From Leishmania infantum JPCM5 (Eukaryota; Euglenozoa; Kinetoplastea; Trypanosomatida; Trypanosomatidae), in NCBI RefSeq assembly GCF_000002875.2, contig NC_009388.2:126001-190000 (forward strand): DNA of 64,000 nucleotides. The letters are read 5' to 3'. Below the pieces are notes generated by a model. The model worked only from the letters and a program-made list of their open reading frames with translations. It made no database searches and was not told the origin of the DNA. Below, piece after piece: positions 43,414 through 52,620 of this stretch. The translations under genes were made by a program, and so were the position numbers. Numbering within the stretch: position 1 is the stretch's first letter; each line of letters opens with the position of its first letter.

Positions 43414-46400
43414 ATGATGCTGCAGCGCATGAAGGGCATGTGGGACCAGCAGGTCGGGCTTGACGAGTACCTGCCCGGTACCCCGAACCCGGAGCGCTGG
43501 CACTACCACAACCCCGCAGATGACTTCCCTTACGACATCATGGGCCGCGGCAACTTCGCAGCGGCGGCGGAGCAGCATCGCGCTCGCACAGCAGCGGAGC
43601 GACTCTTTCGGGAACACGACGCCGTGCGTCGCCGCCAGTTCCCGTCGTGCTTCGAGGAGGCCTGCGCCTACGGCAACCTGCAGGCCGTTATATTGATGTG
43701 GGCGCAGGGCACCGTCGACATCCCCACACGGCGGGCGGTGTACGAAGGCAACAACGCCTCCTCACTCATGTGGGCCGCCTTCAAGGGGCACCTGTCCATT
43801 GTGCGGTTCCTCGTCGACCACGACGCGCCGCTCGAGGCGGTCAACGGGCTCGGCCACACAGCACTGCAGTGGGCCATTACCGGCGGACACACGGACGTTG
43901 TTCGTTACCTTCTCGACCACGGCGCCGACCCGAGCCACCGTGATCGGCAGGGCTTCGACGCCTCCTTCGCGGCCGTGCAGAGCGGCCACCTTGCTCTGCT
44001 GCTCATGCTCACTGAGGACGCGGCGCGCGAAGGCCGCCTCCTGCAGACCAGCGATCACGGCCTCGTCTTCTACAAGCCGTCCTTGGAGCCGCAGGCGCAG
44101 GCCGCCACGCGTGAGAACCCGCGCACAAAAAAGCCATACTACCTGCTGAACCCGCAGCAGCGTGATGTGGAGGGGCACACGCTCATGCACTGGGCCGCCT
44201 ACCGCAACTCTCCTGCGACGTGTCAATACCTGCTAGACCATTGGGGCTACGACGTGGATGCGCAGGACAGCCATGGTCGCACGCCGCTGGTATGGGCCGC
44301 GCGCGAGGGCTTCTCTGAGGTGATGGAGTTGCTTCTCAGCCGCGGTGCCGACCGGCACATCACGGACAGCGACGGTTGGACGGCGCTGCAGCACGCCCGC
44401 GTCCGCAATCATCCGGAGGCAGTCTATGTGCTGGAGTCGTACCCCGTGTCGAGCCTGACAGCTGCCACGGCGGCGACCACCTCCGATAGCGCGCTTGCTG
44501 ACCGCGAGTTCAGCGAGATGGCCGACTCGGTGAAGGTAGCGCTGCTGGAAGCGTCCGCAGAAGCCACCATCAACACCACTAGCAGAGGTCGGTACGTGTG
44601 CGTGCGGGACCGCCGAGCTGCCGGCACACTGCGCATGATCCGCACAAACACCACCTTCGCCATGATGGCCATCGCAGGCCCCGTGTACCTCGCCCTCACC
44701 TTCCTTCTGATGAAGGTGCTGCCACCCATCGCAAGCTACCTTCCGTTTGGCATGTTCTTCTTCAAGAATGTCTTGTGGTCCATGCTGGCGCCGCGGCCGA
44801 CGCAGACCAGCCGCAGCGGGCCGCCGCCACCGCTGATCAAGCAAGTCGGTATGGCGATGAGCATCGCGGAGTCGGTGCGCGGCACGTGGCGCTTCCGCCT
44901 GCGCGAGCCGATAAACCTGTTCATCTGGCTCACCTTCCTGGTCGTCCAGGTGTGGGCGTGGAACAGCCTGGGGCTGGTGCCGCTCTTCTCCCTCTCCGGT
45001 CGCGACGCCGCCGCAGCACAGGAGCGCCAGGCGGCGTCGGCAGCAGCGGCAGCGCTGTGGGGCACGAGCGCTACGTCGACTGCCGACGGCACAGATCGGC
45101 AGCCCCTCATCCACTATTTTGGTCTTTCTCTCATCCGCCTCCTCACGTTCCAGTCGAGCCCGCTGGACCAGTTCCAGGCCGACACCGTCGCCGCCACCCC
45201 GGCCTTCGTGGCCGCCGAGAAGGCGTACATGGCGCAGTCGAACAACCTCGTGCGCTGGGTGCTCATGCTGCTCCTGCTCACCTCCGTGACATGCGCGGTG
45301 CTGTGCAAGCTGCTCGCTGGCCGGTCGATGATGCGCGCGTCGGAAGAGGGCACGTTGCGCACGTCACCTCTTTGGCGCATCCTCGCGTCGCGGCAGTACC
45401 GCTGGCTACACCCGCGCTTCTTCTCCCAGGAGCGCCACATGCAGATCCCGCTGCGTGCCTTCTACTGTCGTGAGCGTGACATCGTCGTGCGCGGCTACGA
45501 CGGCTACTCGAGTCTGCTGGACAGCCCGATCGGACGCTCGAATCACCTCCTGTTCGTCCTGTCACTGACATGCTTTGCGCTGTTTGAGCTGCTGGTGATG
45601 ACGTGGGGAACGCAGCAGACGCGCGTGCTGCTGCGCTGCCCGGAGCGCGTACCGTGGTATCGCGACGCCTTCTTCGCCTTCCAGACCACCGAGGCGATGG
45701 CAGCAACCGTTGCCGCCAGAGGGCCAATGCCGGCGACGACGTGGGACAACACAAGCCTACAGGCGGCGACGCCGTCCATGCTAGCTGCCGAGGCGCCTGT
45801 CTTGAGCTTCGCCTGGCTGAACACGGCGATGGAAGTGTGGCTGCACGGGCTGCCGTGCCGCCAGTACCGCCTCCTGGACGAAATCACGATGAACTATGTC
45901 AAGGCAGCAGCCGCGTCCGCCGCAGCAGCGGCGCACAAGCCGTCTATCCTTGGCAGCTGCGTGCTCCGCGGAGTCTTTCTTTTCCGCTACTACATCTGGC
46001 CGACGCGTGCCTCGATGCTTGGGGTGTGGGTGCTGCACTACAGCGCTATCGCCGCCGTCTTGATTGGCTGTGTTGCCATGCGCCAGTGGATCGGTGTCTG
46101 GTGCGGCGCCACTCGCATGGAGCTGGCAAACCCGCTCGCGCAGGGCAGCGATGGCGAGCTCGTGTCGATCTTTCCGAAGGACGCGCAGCAGGCACAGCGG
46201 GTGGTGCCCATCGACGACGACGAAGAGCGCTACTACGCGACCGTGTGTCCGTCCAAGGCGCGCACTATTACCACCGGCAGAGCGGCAGCGGCGGCGGAGG
46301 GCCGCGGCCGCTGTCTGTACGCAGAGGGCAACGGCATCGTCAACGTTCTCGCCTTCCTGCTGGGCCGGAATGGGAAGCGCTGGGTGGGTGCCATGACGGT

Positions 46401-46443
46401 GTCGTCCCACAACGCCCCGGTGAAGACGCCGATGCTGTCGTGA
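43414..46443 (+). CDS. Ankyrin-repeat membrane protein, Akr1/HIP14-like with degenerate DHHC motif
   Basis: A 1009-residue protein. The ATG at 43414 is the first in a frame that opens upstream only from GTG. About six ankyrin repeats lie at residues 80-341, for example SSLMWAAFKGHLSIVRFLVD from 116, GHTLMHWAAYRN from 254, GRTPLVWAAREGFSEVMELL and DGWTALQHARVRNHPEAVYV. Membrane segments begin at about 414. This is the architecture of Akr1/HIP14 palmitoyltransferases. Where those have Asp-His-Tyr/His-Cys, this protein has D696-G697-Y698-S699. The downstream G707 and N710-H711 sit at exactly the spacing seen in active enzymes (12 residues from the end of the motif to His). The zinc-binding cysteines before it are also absent. 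Near the C-terminus NGIVNVLAFLLGR resembles the conserved post-catalytic segment. It should lack acyl-transfer activity and may act as an adaptor; that is inference. Confidence 0.75.
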   Translation: MMLQRMKGMWDQQVGLDEYLPGTPNPERWHYHNPADDFPYDIMGRGNFAAAAEQHRARTAAERLFREHDAVRRRQFPSCFEEACAYGNLQAVILMWAQGTVDIPTRRAVYEGNNASSLMWAAFKGHLSIVRFLVDHDAPLEAVNGLGHTALQWAITGGHTDVVRYLLDHGADPSHRDRQGFDASFAAVQSGHLALLLMLTEDAAREGRLLQTSDHGLVFYKPSLEPQAQAATRENPRTKKPYYLLNPQQRDVEGHTLMHWAAYRNSPATCQYLLDHWGYDVDAQDSHGRTPLVWAAREGFSEVMELLLSRGADRHITDSDGWTALQHARVRNHPEAVYVLESYPVSSLTAATAATTSDSALADREFSEMADSVKVALLEASAEATINTTSRGRYVCVRDRRAAGTLRMIRTNTTFAMMAIAGPVYLALTFLLMKVLPPIASYLPFGMFFFKNVLWSMLAPRPTQTSRSGPPPPLIKQVGMAMSIAESVRGTWRFRLREPINLFIWLTFLVVQVWAWNSLGLVPLFSLSGRDAAAAQERQAASAAAAALWGTSATSTADGTDRQPLIHYFGLSLIRLLTFQSSPLDQFQADTVAATPAFVAAEKAYMAQSNNLVRWVLMLLLLTSVTCAVLCKLLAGRSMMRASEEGTLRTSPLWRILASRQYRWLHPRFFSQERHMQIPLRAFYCRERDIVVRGYDGYSSLLDSPIGRSNHLLFVLSLTCFALFELLVMTWGTQQTRVLLRCPERVPWYRDAFFAFQTTEAMAATVAARGPMPATTWDNTSLQAATPSMLAAEAPVLSFAWLNTAMEVWLHGLPCRQYRLLDEITMNYVKAAAASAAAAAHKPSILGSCVLRGVFLFRYYIWPTRASMLGVWVLHYSAIAAVLIGCVAMRQWIGVWCGATRMELANPLAQGSDGELVSIFPKDAQQAQRVVPIDDDEERYYATVCPSKARTITTGRAAAAAEGRGRCLYAEGNGIVNVLAFLLGRNGKRWVGAMTVSSHNAPVKTPMLS

Positions 46444-48093
46444 GCAGCGCCGGAGACTACAGGTATACGCGCGTGCATAGAGGCGGTTGTGTGTCCGTGC
46501 GTCCGTCTGTGTCGCAGCATTCACAGACGCCTCGCGGATGGCGATTTCGATGATGTGGCTTCTCTCTCTTCCTCGGGTTAGCGGTAGCGCCGATGCGCCG
46601 GGGCCGCCTTTGACACAGAGGGAGGGTGGTGCGGATCAAGGAGGCGAAGGCGCATGTGCATTCACTCCACCAGGAGTGCGTGCGTCGGCTCGCGCGCGCG
46701 TGGGGAGGATGGGTGCTCTTCTTCCTGCTTGATTTTTCTGCCCGGCCCTGATGACGGCGCGAAGCGCCTCGCAGTGCGTGGCGTCTCGAGACGCCAGTGC
46801 TCCCACCCACCCCCACTCTCTTTCTGTGTGTTTGTGTGCGTGTGTGTGTAGAGGGGGGAGAGACCAGCACCCCGCCCCTCCCTCTATCCCCTTGCTCAAC
46901 GCAGAACCACTACTGGTGGCGACGCAGTGTCACGCACCAACGACATAGGGGAGGGGGGAGGTTCAGAGGGACGCGTCGCCACGGAGGTCGGCGGCTAGGC
47001 CCTGGGATGGCGTGGTGTCGAAGTGGCCTGCGACACTGCACACATCTGTGCCATCCGCGTGATGGGCAGAGTGTCACAGTGGCTCAGATGTACCTCACAC
47101 ACCCCTCCCACCACCCACTGGGGGTGTCGGGAGCCTGAGCGCCACCCGGAGGGGGAGATGCATCACAAGGGGTGGCGACCGGCATGATGAGCGAGCGGAT
47201 GTGGGGCGTTCTGTGACAGGGTCGGTGGGTCGAGTGGCGTTGGAGTTCGGTGTTGTGTGGCCACGCACACACCGCAGAAGCGAAACAACAGCAACGCTTC
47301 GCTGTGCTCTTATCAGGCTTTGGAGGCACGCGTGCGCCCACGCATCGGCCCAGCGAGTCGTCAGGGCGCTTCCGGCGGGCAGTGGGGATACGCGTCCGCA
47401 GAGGCCGCGGAGAGGGCGGGAGCGCGCCGCTGATGAGCAGATCCTAACAACAACGAACGAAAGAAGCGTATGAGGTGCGCATGGCCCGGCATCCACCCAC
47501 GCAACACACCGCGCACCGGCGTCGCTCTTTCTCTCCGGACCCCGCGTGTTGGCGATCGCGTGGCTGCGGCGCATCTCCCCTCTGTCTCTCTCCTCTGCAC
47601 GCCTTCCTTCGGTGGTGTGTGTGTGTCTGTGGGGGGGGAGCGCCACCAACCTCCACACTCGCGGAGGAGACAGCGCCCGCGAGTGCTTATCCATTCCCCA
47701 CGCCTGTCCCGCCCTCGCACTACATCATCTCCTCCACTCTTCCTCCTTCTTGTGTCCTTCGCCCTTCCCCTCCTCCTCATCCTCCTCCTCCTCCTCCCGC
47801 CACCCGGGGGATGCGTACGCGAGCGCATACAACGCGGCAGCACAACAGAGAGCAGAAACAAAGGCAAGGGCGTGTGTGCGTGTGTTCGACGAAGAAAGGG
47901 GGAGGGGTCGACGGACGGGACGGGCCAACGTGGCGAGAAAGCGGCACCTTGTGTCGCTGTGACGGCAACCCGCATACACGCGCGGATGCCTCACACACAA
48001 GCACACACACACGCACACACACACACACGCACACGCCGTTCTTGACGTGTGCAGCTTTCCCATCCGACATCGCGCCCCACCCCCTCCCACGCT
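46444..48093. other. Spacer, no gene seen
   Basis: Contains G-rich and TG-rich DNA, a CCT-rich tract at about 47730-47805 that may serve as acceptor for the next gene, and a CA repeat at about 47996-48034. Confidence 0.55.
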
Positions 48094-51000
48094 ATGCGGC
48101 CTGCAACGTCTCTCACCACGGCCGGCTGCAACGCCGCTTCATTATCATCCCCGGCAAGGTCGGGTGCAGAACCCCCGACGGCCACCGTCGCCACTTCTGT
48201 AGTTCCTATGGAGGTGTGCGGACAGACAAGGGTGGCAGCGACGGCATCGAATGCAGTGCAAGTGGACGTCGTCGCAGCGGTGCACGCAGACAGCACGACT
48301 CCGCGTGCGCGTAGAGACGAAGGCAAGGAGAGCTGTAGCAACAGCCATATTAGCGACCAGTGCGCACAACCACCGTATACACGTCGCAGCGGCGGCAGCA
48401 GCAGCGCTGATGGTGATGGCTCAGCCCTTGAAAAGCGCGCTGACGGAAAGGACGATGTCGAAGAAGACGAGGAAGATATCGTGGTGGATGAGCTGGACCT
48501 GTACTGCAGCACCCCGGCGCTCCTTTATCAGAGCCCGGTGACCGACATCACCTGGAGCGACGTCGCAGCCGATCTTTACCGATTCTCAGCAAAGGCAGCC
48601 GTATCGACGGCGCCACCGGGTGGGCGAAGAGCCGTCGCCGCATGGCCCTCAGCCTGTGCGTCTTTGTCCTCAGCATCGTCGACGGCGTCTTGCCAACCTT
48701 GTGGACGGGACACCTCAGTCGATGAGAGCCATCATCGAGACGAGGGCGAGCCGTCAGGTGAGCGGAGCGTTGTCAGTGATGAGGAGGGCAGTGAAGCAGG
48801 TGACCGCCATGTCGCCGGAGCGCCATCGCACCCGCAAACAGCGGCCTCCGCGTGCCTACACGGCGCCGACGACGCTGAGCCGACTTCCAGTTCTGAGGGG
48901 TGTAACGCCGCGGCGCCAATCGTAAGCAGCAGCCGTGACAACGATGCAGGCAGCGGTCACAGCGACGGCGTCGCCGGACAAGCACGCGCGTCTGTCGAGG
49001 CCAAGGCGAAGCGATCGGATAAGCGTGACGACTACGGAGGCAATACTGACGCGGGTGTGTGCTCGCCGACACTGTCTCCGTCGCGGCCCGCCTCCGCGTG
49101 TGCGTCCTCACCATCATCCGCACGACGGCAAGGGTGGAGTGTTGAAAGTGACCACGGCAGAGGCGGTGGCGAGCATGGCGCCGGCGATCACGGGAGCTCA
49201 GGTGGAGTTGCATCGATGAGCCAAGGAGTGGCAGCAAAGTCCACTCCGACCGCCACCTTCGATGCCCAGGCGCCGCCGGCGCCTCTACTGCGCTCGTCCG
49301 CGGCAGTCACAGCGGCAACGTCACCGCCAGCACGACAAGCCTTAGAGGCGGAGGATGGTCCATACATGCCGCCGCTGATGGATGAGCTCGACGGTGAGCT
49401 CCTTCAGCTAATCAAGGCGTACTACATGCGCAAGCAGTCGGCAGCTGCAGCGGCCACCCCATTGTATCCGCCACCGCCGTCACACGCTGCGGCGTCGTCG
49501 TCGTCGACCTTCGCGTCGACTTGCTGCGCATGCCACGCCTTCAATCGCATGAAAAGCAGGTGCAGCAGTGGGAGCGCGGACGGCAGCGGCGGCAGCACAC
49601 TTGCGGAGACCGCGGCAGCGACCGAGAAGCGAGGAAGTGGTAGTGGCTCGGACGCACTGCATGATTCACGCCGGCCGCTCCTGTCCACTGATGGCCGGCG
49701 TGCCCCGTCTGGTCTTCTGCGGGACCCCTTTACCGCTCCCCACGCCGCTGGGACAGCAGCGGCGCTTGGCAAGGCCAGTGAAAGAGGGCCGCAAGAGCTC
49801 AGGGGGCGCCATCCCGGTGACTGTCCTTCCTCGTACGTGATCGGCCCCTCTGACGACGCTGCTCGAGACTCAGCTGCCGCGGCTGGGCTGAGGCTCGGGG
49901 AGAACGTGCTCCACCGGCCTCCTTACAGGGGCATGAGCCGCGTTCGTGTTCACGGTGACAGCACTTGCGTGGGCTTCGGTGCAGCAGCAGCGACGGTAAC
50001 AGCGGCCAGCTTTTCCCCGCAGCAGCACACCTTCACAACAGCTGCCACATTGTACAATCCTATGACGCTCGGCGAGGCCAGCAGGGGGCAGCACCGAGCC
50101 GCAGCGGCGAGTGGGGCCGCCACCCTCGCCGAGGGCGCGGCAACCTTGCACCACCAAACTCACAGCGGCACCAACATCAGTGGAGGCGGCGGAGCTGGCG
50201 GTGCGCTCAGCGGCGGCATCGCCAGCGGCCTCAGCGCTCTTTCCAGTCTGCCGTCCTACAGCTCCACCTCCTTTGTGCGCGCCTACGTCTCCGACATGAG
50301 CCTCAGCCTCGAGCCCGCCATCATCGTGTCGGCGCTGACGGCGGCCTTCAACATCATTGTTGTGTACTTCCTTCAGCAGCACGTGCTTGACACCCGTGAT
50401 CACCTCGGCCTCTTCCTGATCGGCAGCTACATGATCTTCGCCTCGTACTACATGATCTACTACTTCCTCGAGCGATTCTCTGACTCGTTTCGCCGCATCG
50501 CGTCGCAGGATAAGAAGTTCTACATCATCGGCAACCTCATCAAGGCGGGCATCCTCATCTCCATCACGCCGTTCGCGTGCGTGCATCTCGTCAAGATCAT
50601 AGTCTTCGAGGAGTGGGAGAGCAACATCCTGCGCAATCTCGGCTGCATCTACACGATCCCCGACTTTATATCCATGGTCATTGTGCGGCGCATGCGGTGG
50701 TCAACGTGGATCCATCACGCCTGCGTCGTGCTCTTCAACTACTTCAGCATCATGAACAACTACCAGCACGAGAACGTGTGCCGCTGCGTCGTCGTCTACG
50801 CGGCCTTCTCGTCCTTCGCCTACTGTGTGAATGTGCTCTTGGCCTCCCGCTTCCTCGGCGTCTCCGTGAACGTGGCGCGGGTGCTGTCGTTCGTGGCGCT
50901 CGTCGTCTACGCCCTCTGCTGCGCAGTGAACTGGGCCTGGCAGGTGTACTACCTGCGCCGCCTCCTCATCAGCGGCCACGATCACTGGACCGTGTACGTG

Positions 51001-51282
51001 TACATGCTTCTCATCTCCCTCGTCATGTGGGATGATATTGTGCTGAACAGCTGGTTGCTGCACCATGCGCGCAACAACGCCTACGTTGCCTCGCAGCACC
51101 TGCAGCAGCAGCAGCAGCAGCGCACCCGCCAGCAGCAGCAACAGTCGTCGCCGGCGTCAACGCGGATGACTTCGGCGCGCGTGTCACAGCGTCCCAGCTC
51201 GCTGTACCGTAGCCAGGACACGCGCGCCGTCTACATGGCACCGCCGCTGCCGCCGGCTGGGCTGCCCCCGCGTGCACCCTAA
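48094..51282 (+). CDS. Membrane protein with probable TLC-like domain
   Basis: A 1062-residue protein from the first in-frame ATG (MRPATSLTTAGC); the frame extends 15 codons upstream only from GTG. Residues 1 to about 720 are low-complexity, Ser/Ala/Gly/Asp-rich, with an acidic patch near 125-140. Residues 730-985 form a compact set of six or more membrane segments. These contain IIVSALTAAFNIIVVYFL, GSYMIFASYYMIYYFLERF, WIHHACVVLFNYFSIMNN with the His pair at 874-875, and FSSFAYCVNVLLASRFLG. A His-His pair at the start of a central helix within a membrane bundle is typical of TLC-domain proteins (TRAM/Lag1/CLN8, TMEM56 types), which work in lipid synthesis or sensing in the ER and plasma membrane. 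The residues around it are diverged, so the call is moderate. Two Gln-rich runs follow from residue 1004. The ceramide-synthase-specific Lag1 motif is not evident. Confidence 0.6.
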   Translation: MRPATSLTTAGCNAASLSSPARSGAEPPTATVATSVVPMEVCGQTRVAATASNAVQVDVVAAVHADSTTPRARRDEGKESCSNSHISDQCAQPPYTRRSGGSSSADGDGSALEKRADGKDDVEEDEEDIVVDELDLYCSTPALLYQSPVTDITWSDVAADLYRFSAKAAVSTAPPGGRRAVAAWPSACASLSSASSTASCQPCGRDTSVDESHHRDEGEPSGERSVVSDEEGSEAGDRHVAGAPSHPQTAASACLHGADDAEPTSSSEGCNAAAPIVSSSRDNDAGSGHSDGVAGQARASVEAKAKRSDKRDDYGGNTDAGVCSPTLSPSRPASACASSPSSARRQGWSVESDHGRGGGEHGAGDHGSSGGVASMSQGVAAKSTPTATFDAQAPPAPLLRSSAAVTAATSPPARQALEAEDGPYMPPLMDELDGELLQLIKAYYMRKQSAAAAATPLYPPPPSHAAASSSSTFASTCCACHAFNRMKSRCSSGSADGSGGSTLAETAAATEKRGSGSGSDALHDSRRPLLSTDGRRAPSGLLRDPFTAPHAAGTAAALGKASERGPQELRGRHPGDCPSSYVIGPSDDAARDSAAAAGLRLGENVLHRPPYRGMSRVRVHGDSTCVGFGAAAATVTAASFSPQQHTFTTAATLYNPMTLGEASRGQHRAAAASGAATLAEGAATLHHQTHSGTNISGGGGAGGALSGGIASGLSALSSLPSYSSTSFVRAYVSDMSLSLEPAIIVSALTAAFNIIVVYFLQQHVLDTRDHLGLFLIGSYMIFASYYMIYYFLERFSDSFRRIASQDKKFYIIGNLIKAGILISITPFACVHLVKIIVFEEWESNILRNLGCIYTIPDFISMVIVRRMRWSTWIHHACVVLFNYFSIMNNYQHENVCRCVVVYAAFSSFAYCVNVLLASRFLGVSVNVARVLSFVALVVYALCCAVNWAWQVYYLRRLLISGHDHWTVYVYMLLISLVMWDDIVLNSWLLHHARNNAYVASQHLQQQQQQRTRQQQQQSSPASTRMTSARVSQRPSSLYRSQDTRAVYMAPPLPPAGLPPRAP

Positions 51283-52620
51283 CGCGTCATCGTCTATGCA
51301 TGATCAGTGTGTGAGCCAAGCTGAGTGGTGGCGATGGTGGGGGGATCACAGGGGAGGTCGGCGCAGAAAGCGGTGCCCCGCTCTTGCCCTGCGTTCATCA
51401 TTGTCACCCCTTCCCCGCCACTTCCGATCTTTCACCGCCGCAGCCTGCCCGCCTGCCCCCCCCCGCCTTCTGTCCCTCCTTGCCGCCTCTGTATGTGCGT
51501 GCACGGGGCCCGCTGCTGCGTCCTTCATGGGACGCTTGGTGCCACGTTGCGTCGCTCCGCTGTTTTTGTCCCTTCTCCCCCGCACACGCCCCCCCGTCCT
51601 TTTCGCACACCTGTGAGCGCCGGCACACCGGGCAGCCCCGCGCGTTGCCGCTGCTACTGCACACCAGACCGTCCATCACGGACACCGCCAGCGCGCGCCC
51701 CCGCGACCCCTCCTGCCTCTCGTCGGGCTCTCTCGAGTTTTAGCTTCATCCGCTTTATTTCGCTTTCAGCGGCTTGCCGCTTCTCGATTCAACTCCTGTG
51801 TGTATGTGTGTGTGTGTGTGTGTTCTCTGCGGACGACCACTTCTGGTCCCTCACATGCGCTGCAGCATGTCGCCGCCTCGCATCCGCCAGGCGGCGTGCG
51901 TGCACGTGCCTTTGCCTTTTCATGTCGTACGCGCCGGTGTGCCGAGCAACCATGTCCGTGTTTGAACGATCAACAAGAGAAATCGGTGCACACGCTTCCC
52001 ATACCTGCGGGCGCCTCGCCGCGGCATCAGTACCTCCGCGCAGAACACAACCACACGCACACATACATGCACATCACATCACTTGACAGCCGCCGTATGT
52101 CCGCATCGTCGCACATCGCTCGTGCTTCGGGCATCCCTCACGCACTCCTGCGTAGGTGGCATGCCATCCCCCTCCCTTTTTCCTCTCCCTCTGCCTCCAT
52201 CTCCATCTCCGAATTCGTCGCCGCATCTCGCACTCGCCCACGCCGCTGCCGTTCCTGACGCTGTCTCGGACATCATGCGGCCTCAGTGGCTCACCCTCCC
52301 CCCCCACCCCGCCCACCTCTGCTCCGCCATCAACCGACCGCAACAGCGCCCTCTTTTGTTTCAACTCCTAACAGCCTTTCCTCCATCTCTTCGTTAAAAG
52401 CTTGCCCACATAGCGTCGCTCGCGTTGCCGTTGCTCCAGCGGCCCGTTCTCTTCGTCGATCTCCGCCCCCCCCCCACCCCCACCGCCACCACCGTCCCCA
52501 TACGGCAGACCTCTCCTCCACAACGCCCCGCACAGGCAAGGGGATTCTCCAACCCACACCCACGTCCACACCCCTGTCTTCTCTCTCTTCGCCCTCTCCT
52601 CTCCAACCACCTCAGCAACG
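51283..52620. other. Spacer, no gene seen
   Basis: Pyrimidine-rich throughout, with a TG repeat at about 51798-51822 and C-rich tracts near 52300-52315 and 52467-52485. No coding composition was found. Confidence 0.6.
52577..52615 (+). promoter_or_regulatory. Possible spliced-leader acceptor for the phosphate transporter
   Basis: A CT-rich tract ends in CAG at 52613-52615, only five bases before the ATG. This would give a very short leader, so an acceptor further upstream is also possible. Confidence 0.35.
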
